Assembly: GCF_014697025.1 (NCBI RefSeq)
Contig: NZ_JACJRC010000001.1
Location: forward strand, 682,001-746,000
Direction: 5' to 3'
DNA from: Alkalinema sp. FACHB-956
GTDB taxonomy: Bacteria; Cyanobacteriota; Cyanobacteriia; Leptolyngbyales; Leptolyngbyaceae
Length of the DNA: 64,000 nt
The position numbers and the translations under genes are program-made. The notes under the pieces were generated by a model. It did not search any database, was not told the DNA's origin, and saw only the letters and a list, made by a program, of their open reading frames with translations. Of this stretch, positions 1 to 8,965 are shown one piece after another (positions within the stretch are counted from its first letter, which is position 1; every line of letters starts with the position of its first letter).

Positions 1-633
1 CTCCAGAATCACCCCGCAAATTTCGCCAGGATTTTCCTCAAACAGCTTCCGCACTGCATCCAGATCGTTGTAGGGCGCAGTCAAAGTATTCGCCGTCGTG
101 GACTTGGGCACCCCAGGGGAATCGGGCAAGCCGAGGGTCGCCACACCGGATCCCGCCTTGACCAGGAACATATCGGCATGTCCGTGGTAGCAGCCTTCAA
201 ATTTGATGACTTTTTCCCGTTGGGTATAAGCCCGCATCAGGCGCAGCACCGCCATACAAGCCTCGGTGCCGGAATTTACAAAGCGCACCATTTCCACACT
301 GGGAACGGCGTCGATCACCATTTCGGCCAAGATATTTTCCAGCGCACAGGGGGCACCAAAGCTGGTCCCTTTTTCCGCAGCGGCTTGGATGGCCTTAATC
401 ACGTCGGGATGGGCGTGACCGCAGATGGCAGGCCCCCAGGTACCCACGTAGTCAATATATTGGTTGCCATCTACGTCCCAAGCGTAGGCATCCTTCACCC
501 GATCGAAGACGATCGGCTGGCCACCCACAGATTTAAACGCTCGAACGGGAGAACTCACACCACCGGGCATGAGCTTCTGGGCCGCCGCAAAGATTTCTTC
601 TGATTTGGTTGTTTTGAAAGTCCCCGTGATCAA
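1..633 (-). CDS. hemL: Glutamate-1-semialdehyde 2,1-aminomutase, N-terminal 211 residues (runs off left edge)
   Basis: HemL converts glutamate-1-semialdehyde to 5-aminolevulinate with PLP, the second step of the C5 pathway to tetrapyrroles (haem, chlorophyll, bilins). The translated N-terminus carries the family hallmarks [66 protein letters not shown] and [19 protein letters not shown]. The PLP lysine lies beyond the edge. I chose a TTG start at 633-631 because AAGGAGAG sits about 7 bases upstream and translation begins [13 protein letters not shown], matching cyanobacterial HemL N-termini; there is no ATG in frame nearby. Transcribed in the same direction as the methylase gene upstream of it, with a 45-base gap. 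Identification is firm; the exact start is likely. Confidence 0.95.
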   Translation of the reverse strand, partial: MITGTFKTTKSEEIFAAAQKLMPGGVSSPVRAFKSVGGQPIVFDRVKDAYAWDVDGNQYIDYVGTWGPAICGHAHPDVIKAIQAAAEKGTSFGAPCALENILAEMVIDAVPSVEMVRFVNSGTEACMAVLRLMRAYTQREKVIKFEGCYHGHADMFLVKAGSGVATLGLPDSPGVPKSTTANTLTAPYNDLDAVRKLFEENPGEICGVILE

Positions 634-648
634 AGCTCTCTCCTTAAA
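634..648 (-). promoter_or_regulatory. Shine-Dalgarno site for the TTG start of hemL
   Basis: On the minus strand AAGGAGAGAG immediately precedes TTG at 633. This strong anti-16S match decides the start codon of hemL, which has no ATG. Confidence 0.7.
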
Positions 649-678
649 AGTGCGTCTGCAATGAGGGTCTGTTTTGAA

Positions 679-1641
679 TTATCCCACGAGGTTGGAGTGT
701 GCGGCATCGCAGCCCGTCTCAGGAACACCCCCCACAACCGGGGAAGCGATCGGGGGCGCGATCGAGGACGAGATCGGGGCAGCACATTCCGGCGCAATCA
801 CGAGGGCTTCGGCGATCGCCCCCCGCAGGGTTTCAAAGGAGCCGACGTGGTAGAAATGCTGGGTCGATCGCAGGTCTAATCCGCCCCAACAGTCCGCCAG
901 ATGGGTGTTGTAGCGGTGGGCGTTGGACAGCCACATGGAGAGGGCAAAGCCACAGGGCAAATTTTTCGTGATCTCTGCCAGGGCTTCGGCTTCAGCAATC
1001 GACCATTGGTTGAAGTAATCCGTATGGCGGCCAATGTAGGGTGGATCGAGATAGACAAAATCCGTCGATCGCGCCTGAGCCAGCGTTTCCCGCCAGTCCG
1101 CTACTTGGAACTGCCACTGTTTCCCTTGCATTTGCTGGGCCACCCAAGCCACTTGGTTGACAATTTTGGTGATGTAGGCCGGGGTAAAGCGCTGGGGTTT
1201 GCGGCAAAAGGGCACATTAAATCCTCCCTTGGCGTTAAATCGCATCAGGCCGTTGAAACAGGAGCGATTTAAAAAGAGAAAATCTAAGGAATCAGGGTGC
1301 TGGTTGAAGCGATCGCGCACCGCGTAGTAGTACGCTTCGCCTTGACTGCGCAACTGTTCCCCCGCCTGGGTGAGAAATTCGCGCACTTGGCCAGGAGTCA
1401 TCTGCCCCTGTTGGATCGATCGATAGAACTGGATCAAATGGCGATTAGTGTCACAGAGCAGCGCATGGGTCGGAGCTAGATTAAACGCCACGACCCCGGA
1501 TCCCAAAAAGGGTTCGATCCAACGGGCCTCTGGTGTCGGTTGCCAAGCCAGATTAGCCGCAATAAAGGGCACCAGCTTCGTTTTGATGCCCTGGCACTTA
1601 ATGGGCGGGGCTTTCACCGATCGGACAGAACAAGGCAGCAT
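679..1641 (-). CDS. D12-class DNA adenine-N6 methyltransferase (Dam/DpnM-like)
   Basis: Predicted SAM-dependent methyltransferase that modifies adenine in a short palindrome, most likely GATC as in Dam, DpnM and the solitary cyanobacterial enzymes. At 320 aa it shows the family order: an N-terminal KCQGIKTKLVPFI segment, the SAM loop WIEPFLGSGVVAFNL (about residues 40-55), NRSCFNGLMRFNAKGGFNVP in the target-recognition region, and the catalytic DPPY tetrad in FVYLDPPYIGR. The last 40 residues are low-complexity Ala/Pro/Ser. No restriction endonuclease gene adjoins it, so it looks like a solitary methylase. GATC is the core of the HIP1 palindrome so frequent here, which makes a housekeeping role plausible; specificity is inferred. 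It is divergent from hisIE with about 107 bases between the starts. Confidence 0.88.
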   Translation of the reverse strand: MLPCSVRSVKAPPIKCQGIKTKLVPFIAANLAWQPTPEARWIEPFLGSGVVAFNLAPTHALLCDTNRHLIQFYRSIQQGQMTPGQVREFLTQAGEQLRSQGEAYYYAVRDRFNQHPDSLDFLFLNRSCFNGLMRFNAKGGFNVPFCRKPQRFTPAYITKIVNQVAWVAQQMQGKQWQFQVADWRETLAQARSTDFVYLDPPYIGRHTDYFNQWSIAEAEALAEITKNLPCGFALSMWLSNAHRYNTHLADCWGGLDLRSTQHFYHVGSFETLRGAIAEALVIAPECAAPISSSIAPPIASPVVGGVPETGCDAAHSNLVG

Positions 1642-1748
1642 GGGCGAGCACTCACATCACAACGGAGAGACGGGCAAGGCAAGAAGAACTTTCAAAGGGG
1701 AGGAGGGCTGTGAAATAATATTGATTTGGTCATTTCCAGGATATCGCC

Positions 1749-2390
1749 ATGTCTGACGTTGTTTCTGCCCAGTCCATTCCTGTTGAGAAAATTAAATATA
1801 ACGAGCAGGGGTTAGTACCCGCGATCGTGCAGGATTATCTGGATGGGACGGTGCTGATGATGGCCTGGATGAATGCGGAGTCGTTGCAGAAGACCTTGGA
1901 AACCGGGACGACCTGGTTCTGGAGCCGATCGCGGCAGGAATTTTGGAATAAGGGAGCAACCTCCGGCCATACACAAAACGTCAAATCGATTCGCTACGAT
2001 TGTGATAGCGATGCCATTCTCGTGACGGTTGAACAGATTGGCGATATTGCCTGCCATACGGGTGAACGGAGCTGTTTCCACCAAGTGGATCACAGCATTA
2101 CTCCCCCGCCCGCAGATACGTTGTCCCAAGTGTTTCAAGTCATCTGCGATCGGCGGGACAATCCCAATCCCGATTCCTATACCTGCAAATTGCTCGCGGG
2201 TGGGGATAACAAGATTCTCAAAAAGGTGGGGGAAGAATCAGCGGAAGTGGTCATGGCCTGCAAGGACGACGATGCTGAAGCGATCGCAGGGGAAGTGGCT
2301 GATTTGTTCTACCACACCTTAGTTGCCATGGCCGCCCACAAGGTAGACATCAAGGCTGTCTATCGGAAATTACAAGAACGGAGACGCTAA
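1749..2390 (+). CDS. hisIE: Bifunctional phosphoribosyl-AMP cyclohydrolase / phosphoribosyl-ATP pyrophosphatase
   Basis: Catalyses steps 2 and 3 of histidine biosynthesis in the cytoplasm. The N-terminal HisI half (about residues 1-115) has [19 protein letters not shown], the metal-binding YDCDSDA segment and [11 protein letters not shown]. The C-terminal HisE half (about 120-213) has [24 protein letters not shown] and [12 protein letters not shown], the pyrophosphohydrolase helix residues. Length (213 aa) is normal for the fused bacterial enzyme. It starts at ATG 1749, and a small membrane-anchored protein follows after 5 bases, so the two are probably co-transcribed. Confidence 0.97.
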   Translation: MSDVVSAQSIPVEKIKYNEQGLVPAIVQDYLDGTVLMMAWMNAESLQKTLETGTTWFWSRSRQEFWNKGATSGHTQNVKSIRYDCDSDAILVTVEQIGDIACHTGERSCFHQVDHSITPPPADTLSQVFQVICDRRDNPNPDSYTCKLLAGGDNKILKKVGEESAEVVMACKDDDAEAIAGEVADLFYHTLVAMAAHKVDIKAVYRKLQERRR

Positions 2391-2395
2391 ACACA

Positions 2396-2800
2396 ATGCT
2401 GCATGGATTACTTTGGTTTCCGCTACTGGGCGTCTTTCTCTGGCTGGCTTGGGCCGGTTGGAATGAATACCAAAAGGTCGAAGGCTATCGCGTATGGGCG
2501 CAGCAGTTCGATCGTTCCAAATACGACATTCGATCGGCCTTGGGTCAAACGGGCGATCGCTTAGTCTGGGGCGTGCCGAGTCGTAAGGGATTGGTTGATC
2601 GCCAGGAACTTACCCTGCCAACGGTGAAAACCGTGCAGTTACGGGTGGATGGTCAGGTGGTGGATTTAGCGAAACCACCGGAAACAGGCAAAACGATCGT
2701 GCTGGAACTGCTGACGGAAACGGCTCCCGCACCGACCCAGATTCCCTTTACGGAAGTGGCGATCGCGGTGGAATGGGCCAAGTCCTTGCAGAAGCCCTGA
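2396..2800 (+). CDS. Small protein with N-terminal membrane anchor, function unknown
   Basis: 134 aa with no recognised function. It begins with one hydrophobic segment (about residues 3-20, LLWFPLLGVFLWLAWAGW), followed by a soluble domain of mixed alpha/beta character. This includes a QFDRSKYDIRSALGQ segment, a GDRLVWGVPSRKGLV segment and two predicted beta strands around KTVQLRVDGQVVDL. It starts 5 bases after the hisIE stop, so it is probably translated from the same message. This gene order does not by itself suggest a role in histidine synthesis. Likely a conserved cyanobacterial hypothetical. Confidence 0.75.
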   Translation: MLHGLLWFPLLGVFLWLAWAGWNEYQKVEGYRVWAQQFDRSKYDIRSALGQTGDRLVWGVPSRKGLVDRQELTLPTVKTVQLRVDGQVVDLAKPPETGKTIVLELLTETAPAPTQIPFTEVAIAVEWAKSLQKP

Positions 2801-2804
2801 CGCC

Positions 2805-3404
2805 CTAGGCTGCTGCGAACTGTCGAACCATCCAGACCAAAACCCCTAACACATAATCCACCGGAGGAATCGAATACTCAAACACATCAACGCTGGCGAT
2901 CGCCCCTTGCAATTTCAGAAATTTCCAGCCGGTTCCAGTGGTCACGCAACCATAAATCAGTTCTGTTTCAGATTGATTAAACTGTTGGGCTGCCACCATT
3001 TCCGCCAGACATTGGGCTAGACCACTGTTGAGATCAACCTTCTTGGCCTCCACAATCACGATCACGGGCTTCTCAATTTCCAGTTGTTGCGGAGAGTTGC
3101 TAATCAAGAAGTCACAGAGTCCGTTGAGACCTCTAGCGGGATCAACGGTGAAATCTTCTCCGGAAAATAAACTGGCCTGTTGGCTGAGATGGCGGCTCAC
3201 CTCCAGCAAGATCGGGGCAATTAACAATTCCGATCGAGCTTTTTCCGATCCTCTTGCCAAAACCAACGGCAGCCCAAGGCGGAGGGCTTCCTTGAGATAG
3301 TCGCTGGGCGAGATCGGAGTAATGTCTGGGAGGAATTGAGCTTCAATAACTTTGATTCCTAATGCCTGAACTTTTGCGATCGTGGTGAAGTCACTGTATG
3401 CCAT
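2805..3404 (-). CDS. PD-(D/E)XK nuclease-like protein, function unknown
   Basis: 199 aa. The centre carries GLNGLCDFLISNS followed by PVIVIVEAKKVDLNSGLAQC. The spacing of the Asp in CDFL, the Glu-x-Lys in VEAKK and the following helix fits the PD-(D/E)XK core of restriction-endonuclease-like folds, so I read it as a member of the small cyanobacterial families of that fold. No DNA-binding or specificity domain is visible and no target is known. It ends 5 bases from the convergent upstream gene. The N-terminal half (ITPISPSDYLKEAL, GLPLVLARGSEKARSELLIA) is typical of this family, in which many members have no proven nuclease activity. The fold call is inference from motifs. Confidence 0.7.
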   Translation of the reverse strand: MAYSDFTTIAKVQALGIKVIEAQFLPDITPISPSDYLKEALRLGLPLVLARGSEKARSELLIAPILLEVSRHLSQQASLFSGEDFTVDPARGLNGLCDFLISNSPQQLEIEKPVIVIVEAKKVDLNSGLAQCLAEMVAAQQFNQSETELIYGCVTTGTGWKFLKLQGAIASVDVFEYSIPPVDYVLGVLVWMVRQFAAA

Positions 3405-3657
3405 ACAACCTCTCCAAGGACGGAAATCCTATTTAATATCCAGACCAAGAATGGTGGGAATGATACCGACGATCGTACCCGATTGTCCACGGCAATGGGT
3501 AGGAGCCAGTCTAGAAAACCTCTTCATGGGATCAACCAGGCTAAAATCAAGCCAAATCCCAGGTATCCCCGCAGCAATCTCTATAAAATCCGTCATAATT
3601 TGACAAGGAGATTTGCGGTATTCAACGCGATCCGCCGCACCCTTGGTTCTGGTTCCC
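3405..3657. other. Intergenic region between divergent genes; weak minus-strand reading frame only
   Basis: 253 bases separate the start of the nuclease-like gene from the start of the SbcC-like gene, so both promoters should be here. A minus-strand frame opens at ATG 3596 and runs to 3429 (55 codons). Its tail RGQSGTIVGIIPT faintly recalls the RGQ-GTIVEIL pattern of DUF4926 proteins, but the rest does not fit. I treat it as noncoding or a relic. Confidence 0.4.
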
Positions 3658-6414
3658 ATGGAAATTCTGTCAGTCAGCCTCACTAATTTCAAAGCCCACA
3701 GCGATCGACATTTTGTCTTTCAGCCCGGAACCAATGCGATCTGCGGCGAAAACGGGGCAGGGAAAACCAGTATCTTGGAAGCGGTGGCTTGGGTCCTGTT
3801 TGACCATCGTGGTAGCTATCGTGTGGAAGATCTCGTGCGGAATGGAGCCACCACCGCTCAAGTTCGGGTACAGTTCATTTCCAGCCGCGACCAGCGCACC
3901 TACGAAGTCCAGCGCTGCACCAAAGCGGGCTATACCATTTACGATCCCCAACTGGGGCAAAAACTGAACTACACCCGCATTAAGGAAGAAGTTCTACCCT
4001 GGCTGCGGCAACATTTAGGCGTTTCCCCCGGTACTAATTTAGCGGATTTATTTGCCAATACGATCGGGGTTCCCCAGGGCATGTTTACCGCTGACTTTCT
4101 GCTGGAACCTAGTAAGCGGAAAGCCACCTTTGACCAAGTACTGAAGGTGGAAGAGTACCAAAAAACCTATAAGGAACTGAATAGTCTGGAAAAGCACGCC
4201 AAAGCTGAAACGGAACACCTCAGCCGCGAAATCGAACAATATCAAACTTTACTCCAAGACTGGGATGATGTCACCACTAAACACAATAATCTCAACCAAG
4301 AAATTAAAACGATTCAGCAAGATCTGAACCAATGCAATCAGCAACTCCAGACTCTCCAGGAGCAACAACAGCAAGCCCAGCAGCAAGTCCAAACACTACA
4401 AACGCTCAATCAATCGATCGAACGATCGCAAGCCCAAGCCCACACCTATGAGCAATTACTAGAACAACGTCAGCAGGAATTACACGCCGCTCAAAAAGCC
4501 GTTGATATCTGCACGGTACGACGGGAACCCTATCGGCTGTTTCAAGAAGCGGAACAAGCCTTGCAAGTTCTAGAGCAACAACGATCGCAGCAACAACTCT
4601 TACTGCAAAATAAGCAAACTTTAATTCAAGCCAGTAGCGATCGCCAAGCCCGGTTAGCTACAATTTCCAGCCAACTCGATCGCTGCCATGCCGCCGAGCA
4701 AACCCTAGCAACCTTGGCCCCTTTGATTGATCAACAGCTCCAGTTAGAAGCCCAGCAACAGGAAATCCGGCAGAAACTGCAAGCGTGCCAAACCGGACGG
4801 CAAACCCAACTGCGCGAACAAAAACGCCTCAATCAATTGCACCAGCGGCGGCAAAGCTTGCAAACGACGATCGACCAATTGAGATCGCTGGCCGATGCAG
4901 TCGCAACCATTCCCCAGCTAGAGGAACAACAGACCCGCTATCAACAGCAATTGAGCCGCATCGCTGCTGCGACTCAATTTGAAACCGATCTGCGCCAGAT
5001 TGTCGGGCAGGCCGATCAACGCGGTCACATCCATAGTCAGCAGTTACAAACCGCTGAAGGCATTTTAGACGAACTGCTACAGGCCGCTCCGTTGTGGGCC
5101 AATCCGTTAGATCAGGTACGATCGACCCTTCAAGCGGGCGTTCACCTACAAGCACAACTGCGAACGGATTTACAGGACATTTTGGAAGATTTGGCAGAAC
5201 AGGTTTTGGTCGATCGGCTCCAACACCATCTCCAAGAAGTTCAACAAGCTTTGCAAAAAGCGCGACAACAGCAGGCCCAATTTTTGACGCTGCCTAGCCA
5301 GGAGCAAACCTTGGCGACCCTCGATCGGGAAATTGCCGAGGTACAGCACCATCTCCAAGAAATGACAGCCCAATTTGCCGATGAACCTTATTTACAAACG
5401 CAAATCGAAAAAATCCAAGGGCAGCTAAACCAGCTTGACGATCCACGCGGACGTAGCCGTTTACTTCAGCAGGAGATTCAGAAGAAACCGCAACTTCAGA
5501 AACAGCTACAGGAGTTACAGAAATCCCTAGAATCGACCGCCACAGAGATTGCGACGATCGACACAGAACTCGCAAGTTACACTGATCTAGCAGATCAAAT
5601 ACAGCAACAGCAAACCCAACGGGAAACTCATCGATCGGATTATACCCTCTATCTCAAGCATCGGGAACTTGCCAATAGCTACCGCCAACGCCAACAGGAA
5701 TTGGAAGCCACCCAATTACAACTCAACCAAATCACAGCCCAAATTACCGATCTAGAGTCCCAAAAACAAGCACTCACCATTACGTTTGATCCCCAGCAGG
5801 CGATCGAGCTACAAGCCGCCTACCAAGCTGCCCAAACCCAGCAAGCAACGTTAAGCGCTCAGCTACCCATTAATGCAAAGTTACTGGCCGAGTATGCAGC
5901 GCAACTACAAAAGTTGGAAACCGTGCGATCGCAACTGGCTACAGCTCAGACTGAACTGAAGCAGAAACAGCGGGTGGAGCGATTTATCAAGTTTGCTCGC
6001 AAAGCCTATAAAGAAGCGGGGCCCCGCATTACCGAGCGCTATGTGCAAAATATTTCCCGTGAGGCCGATCGCTTATTTCGCGAACTGCTCAACCGCCCCA
6101 ACGTCGCCCTGCAATGGACGAGGGACTATGAAATCATCGTGCGGGAAGGGGCCAACGATCGCCGCTTTGTGAATCTCTCCGGTGGGGAGCAGATGTGTGC
6201 AGCCATGGCTGTTCGTCTCGCGTTGTTGAAAGTATTAGCGGACATTAATATCGCATTCTTTGACGAGCCGACAACCAATATGGATCGCCTCCGTCGAGTG
6301 CGCCTTGCAGAAGCGATCGCGAATATTAAAACTTTCCGTCAACTATTTGTGATTAGTCACGATGATACTTTTGAGCAGGTTACGGAAAACATTATTTTTG
6401 TACAACGGGAATAG
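3658..6414 (+). CDS. SbcC/Rad50-like SMC-family ATPase without a zinc hook
   Basis: 918 aa from the ATG at 3658 (translation MEILSVSLTNFKAHSDRHF). I prefer it over a TTG 45 bases upstream because family members start exactly so. Walker A is CGENGAGKTSILEAVAW (about residues 32-48). The ABC signature LSGGEQ and Walker B with IAFFDEPTTNMD lie near the C-terminus, and ISHDDTFEQVTE supplies the H-loop. Between them are some 700 residues of Gln/Leu-rich coiled coil. These ATPases tether and process DNA ends, usually with an SbcD/Mre11 nuclease, but no such gene is adjacent. The turn between the coils contains no CxxC, so the Rad50 zinc hook is missing. It is often annotated exonuclease SbcC in cyanobacteria; DNA repair is the likely but unproven role. 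Confidence 0.85.
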   Translation: MEILSVSLTNFKAHSDRHFVFQPGTNAICGENGAGKTSILEAVAWVLFDHRGSYRVEDLVRNGATTAQVRVQFISSRDQRTYEVQRCTKAGYTIYDPQLGQKLNYTRIKEEVLPWLRQHLGVSPGTNLADLFANTIGVPQGMFTADFLLEPSKRKATFDQVLKVEEYQKTYKELNSLEKHAKAETEHLSREIEQYQTLLQDWDDVTTKHNNLNQEIKTIQQDLNQCNQQLQTLQEQQQQAQQQVQTLQTLNQSIERSQAQAHTYEQLLEQRQQELHAAQKAVDICTVRREPYRLFQEAEQALQVLEQQRSQQQLLLQNKQTLIQASSDRQARLATISSQLDRCHAAEQTLATLAPLIDQQLQLEAQQQEIRQKLQACQTGRQTQLREQKRLNQLHQRRQSLQTTIDQLRSLADAVATIPQLEEQQTRYQQQLSRIAAATQFETDLRQIVGQADQRGHIHSQQLQTAEGILDELLQAAPLWANPLDQVRSTLQAGVHLQAQLRTDLQDILEDLAEQVLVDRLQHHLQEVQQALQKARQQQAQFLTLPSQEQTLATLDREIAEVQHHLQEMTAQFADEPYLQTQIEKIQGQLNQLDDPRGRSRLLQQEIQKKPQLQKQLQELQKSLESTATEIATIDTELASYTDLADQIQQQQTQRETHRSDYTLYLKHRELANSYRQRQQELEATQLQLNQITAQITDLESQKQALTITFDPQQAIELQAAYQAAQTQQATLSAQLPINAKLLAEYAAQLQKLETVRSQLATAQTELKQKQRVERFIKFARKAYKEAGPRITERYVQNISREADRLFRELLNRPNVALQWTRDYEIIVREGANDRRFVNLSGGEQMCAAMAVRLALLKVLADINIAFFDEPTTNMDRLRRVRLAEAIANIKTFRQLFVISHDDTFEQVTENIIFVQRE

Positions 6415-6428
6415 AACCAGAACCCTAG

Positions 6429-6506
6429 CATTCTGGCAATACATTCTGGCAATACGTTCTAGCAATACATTCTGGCAATACGTTCTGGCAATACATTCTG
6501 GCAATA
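6429..6506 (+). repeat. Six tandem copies of a 13-bp repeat
   Basis: The unit CATTCTGGCAATA is repeated six times without spacers (6429, 6442, 6455, 6468, 6481, 6494). The variants differ only at two positions (CG for CA at the start, one A for G). It lies 15 bases after the stop codon of the SbcC-like gene and before the convergent PEP-CTERM gene. The unit length is not a multiple of three and no ORF crosses it. Confidence 0.95.
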
Positions 6507-6572
6507 TAAAGTTCTACCGCCGAATCAACCAACGTTAGAACGTATTTAATTTATTGTTAGCAGATATTCGAT

Positions 6573-7214
6573 TTATTTTTGTCGCTGTTTACGAACGACT
6601 TGCAATCCCCATACGATCGCCCCAGGCAACAGCATCGGTGTTGGAATGGGTTCTGGAATGGGTTCGTTGTAAACAAAGTCATCCATCGCAAACTGCGTTC
6701 CTGAAAGACTTAGTTTAGGATTTTGTATACCGCCGAAGGAGTAGAATCGAAGCTCATCAATTCCAATAAAGTTAAATGTTTGTTGCACAGGATCATCCGT
6801 ATCTACCTGAAATGTCATTTCTGATTTGAGCAGACCATTCAAGTAACCTTGAACAGCTATCTGCAAACCATCATTCCAAGCAGCCGTAAAGTAGGCACTG
6901 TTAAAGGTAAATGTACCCCGATCGACACGAAAAATTTGGGCTGCCGTACCGCCACTGTTGTAGGCAACATTATCACCGGAGACAATCGCATTATTGTAAC
7001 CAGAACTCGGAATCGAGCCTCCATCTACAACAGCCATGGTGTTCCAATTGAATCCCCCATATCCTTCCGGGATAAAGATCCCAGGATTTTGGAAAGGGGT
7101 ACTGAGTACACCATCATCAAAGGTGAGGGTCACTGCTGTTGCCGGAAAACTTACAGCCAAAGAAGCTATTGTCATGCCTACAACAGATAGGCAGAGTTTT
7201 TGCCAACAATACAT
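6573..7214 (-). CDS. Secreted PEP-CTERM domain protein
   Basis: 213 aa. The N-terminus is a signal peptide (Lys at residue 6, hydrophobic LSVVGMTIASLAVSF, then PATA before the mature part). The middle is a beta-rich domain with VTLTFDDGVLSTPFQ, a Gly/Asn-rich stretch and a C-terminal strand FAMDDFVYNEP. The end has the sorting signal: PEPIPTPMLLPGAIVWG, a short hydrophobic helix and the basic tail VRKQRQK. Proteins of this design are exported, then processed by an exosortase and attached to or released from the cell surface. The FDD-rich beta domain resembles other cyanobacterial PEP-CTERM adhesin-like proteins. Ligand or function unknown. Confidence 0.88.
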   Translation of the reverse strand: MYCWQKLCLSVVGMTIASLAVSFPATAVTLTFDDGVLSTPFQNPGIFIPEGYGGFNWNTMAVVDGGSIPSSGYNNAIVSGDNVAYNSGGTAAQIFRVDRGTFTFNSAYFTAAWNDGLQIAVQGYLNGLLKSEMTFQVDTDDPVQQTFNFIGIDELRFYSFGGIQNPKLSLSGTQFAMDDFVYNEPIPEPIPTPMLLPGAIVWGLQVVRKQRQK

Positions 7215-7795
7215 TACTTATCTCCGCAATTTCTCAGTTGAATGAACGTTGCCGGATCGCTTTTGGCATAGCAGCCTAGCCGCCAACACAATCCCCCACG
7301 ATCGATCGGATCAAACCAATCACTACGATCGTGTTGCTAGCAGATGAGTGCGCCCTGAGAAAAATTGGTAGATCGATAGAAATAAGATAGAGCCTGAGAT
7401 TGCCTAGTTACTTGTTCAAATTATTCGGAGAATCAATTTATTTCGTGAGTGTAACAATTTTTGAGTGCAACAATTCATTAGACTTTCCGTGATTTCCCTG
7501 AAATCAATCGGGCTTCTTCTCACTTTTCACGACCATCTGAGAAAAATCCGTAAAGTTTGCCTGCAATTATTAAAATTTTGACAAAGATTAATCGGATTGC
7601 TCCGCAGAAGCACTAATCAGCCAGATCCCTCCCTAGCAGGATCGCGCAGTCGTTATTTCCCATGACTTCTCCGCGACGCGATTGTTTCCGTAAAAATACG
7701 AATTGACAAATTGCAGCACCCCTAGAAATTGAACGATCAACCGTCCAGCGATAGGGATGACGCGCTGTCTAACGTACTGCTATACCGCACCCGAT
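7215..7795. other. 581-bp noncoding region with a short direct repeat
   Basis: No convincing gene. It must contain the promoter of the minus-strand PEP-CTERM gene. A 16-bp imperfect direct repeat, GAGTGTAACAATTTTT followed at once by GAGTGCAACAATTCAT, occupies 7447-7478. No RNA gene or terminator could be recognised. Confidence 0.5.
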
Positions 7796-8704
7796 CTAAG
7801 CGATCGCCACCGTTCGTAACAACCGTTCCACGATCGCCCGCGATCGACGCCCCCCAGCCGCAATCATGCGGTGAGCCAGCACGTAGGGCGCAAGGAACTT
7901 CACATCATCGGGAAGAGCGTAGTCCCGATCTTCCAAAAAGGCAAACGCTTGCACCGCCCGCACCAGCGCAACGGTTCCCCGAGGACTGATCCCCAGCAGT
8001 ACATCCTCATCCGCGCGGGTGGCTCGCACGAGATTCAAAATATATTGCTGGAGTGAAGCTTCCACCTGCACTTGCCGACATTGGGCTTGCAGCGCTTGCA
8101 CCTCCGCTAGGGTAATGCAGGGCTGTAAGGCCGGTTGGTTTTGGGCATTCTGGAGCCGCTGGATCATCAGCAATTCCTCAGACTCACTGGGATAGCCCAA
8201 GGAAAGCGATAGGGCAAAGCGATCCATCTGCGCTTCCGGCAGCGGAAAGGTACCTTGGTATTCCACCGGGTTCTGGGTGGCAATGACAAAGAACGGATCG
8301 GGCACCGGACGCGACACCCCATCGATCGTCACTTGGTGCTCTTCCATTACCTCCAGCAGGGCCGATTGGGTTCTAGGCGTCGCACGGTTGATTTCATCCG
8401 CCAGCAACACATTGGCAAACACCGGCCCCGGCAAAAATTCAAATTCTCCAGTCTTCGGATTCCAGATGCTGGTTCCTGTCACATCCGTCGGCATCAAATC
8501 CGGGGTACATTGCAACCGCTGAAACTTCCCCTCGATCGACTTTGCCAAGGACTTCGCCAACAGCGTTTTTCCCACCCCCGGCACATCTTCTAGCAAAACA
8601 TGGCCACCGGACAGCAACGCAACCAACACCAGCCGAATCGACTCAGTCTTACCGACAATAACCTGATGCAAATTGTGATTGAGTTGTTCAATACGATCGC
8701 GCAT
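7796..8704 (-). CDS. MoxR-family AAA+ ATPase
   Basis: 302 aa of the AAA_3 (MoxR) type, chaperone-like ATPases that usually act on vWA-domain partners. Walker A is LLEDVPGVGKTLLAKSLA (about residues 35-50), Walker B LLADEINRATPRTQSALLEV (about 103-122), followed by MEEHQVTIDG and sensor 1 FVIATQNPVEYQGTFPLPEA. The C-terminal lid has GISPRGTVALVRAVQAFAFL and DVKFLAPYVLAHR. It is a close match to the general cyanobacterial MoxR and quite different from the second MoxR at 21.8 kb. No vWA or DUF58 gene lies beside it, so its partner is outside the window or unlinked. Confidence 0.93.
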   Translation of the reverse strand: MRDRIEQLNHNLHQVIVGKTESIRLVLVALLSGGHVLLEDVPGVGKTLLAKSLAKSIEGKFQRLQCTPDLMPTDVTGTSIWNPKTGEFEFLPGPVFANVLLADEINRATPRTQSALLEVMEEHQVTIDGVSRPVPDPFFVIATQNPVEYQGTFPLPEAQMDRFALSLSLGYPSESEELLMIQRLQNAQNQPALQPCITLAEVQALQAQCRQVQVEASLQQYILNLVRATRADEDVLLGISPRGTVALVRAVQAFAFLEDRDYALPDDVKFLAPYVLAHRMIAAGGRRSRAIVERLLRTVAIA

Positions 8705-8965
8705 GGTGTGACCCCGAACAGACTGGATTCATCATAACCAGAATGCCCAAAAGTCGGGGATTCTCCCTCTTCCCAACTATTCTTCTTTTAAGGATTTTTT
8801 GGCGGATCCATTTACCAGGAGTGGGATGGTTGCAACCTTGCTGGTGAGCCCCCAACGATTCCTGAATTCCAGTTGTTTAAATTAGTTGTTTAAATTTGCA
8901 ATTCTTGTTTCATTAACTATGTGGGAAAACTTCATTCATCCCTAGCAACCATTCTCTCAACTGCG

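Noticed and set aside
178-603. Plus-strand frame of 141 codons opposite hemL
   Set aside because: Antisense shadow of hemL; composition (His/Gly-rich) shows no family features.
679-1641. Restriction-modification system around the adenine methylase
   Set aside because: No endonuclease gene is adjacent: hemL and hisIE flank it, and the nuclease-like gene at 2.8 kb is separated by two genes.
3429-3596. Possible 55-aa minus-strand gene with RGQSGTIVGIIPT
   Set aside because: Only a faint DUF4926-like motif; no ribosome site and the rest does not fit. Kept as intergenic.
6429-6506. Possible CRISPR or terminator
   Set aside because: 13-bp units without spacers or dyad symmetry.
7796-8704. First MoxR ATPase as part of the conflict island
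   Set aside because: It is of the housekeeping type, has no vWA or VMAP neighbour, and is separated from the island by unrelated genes.
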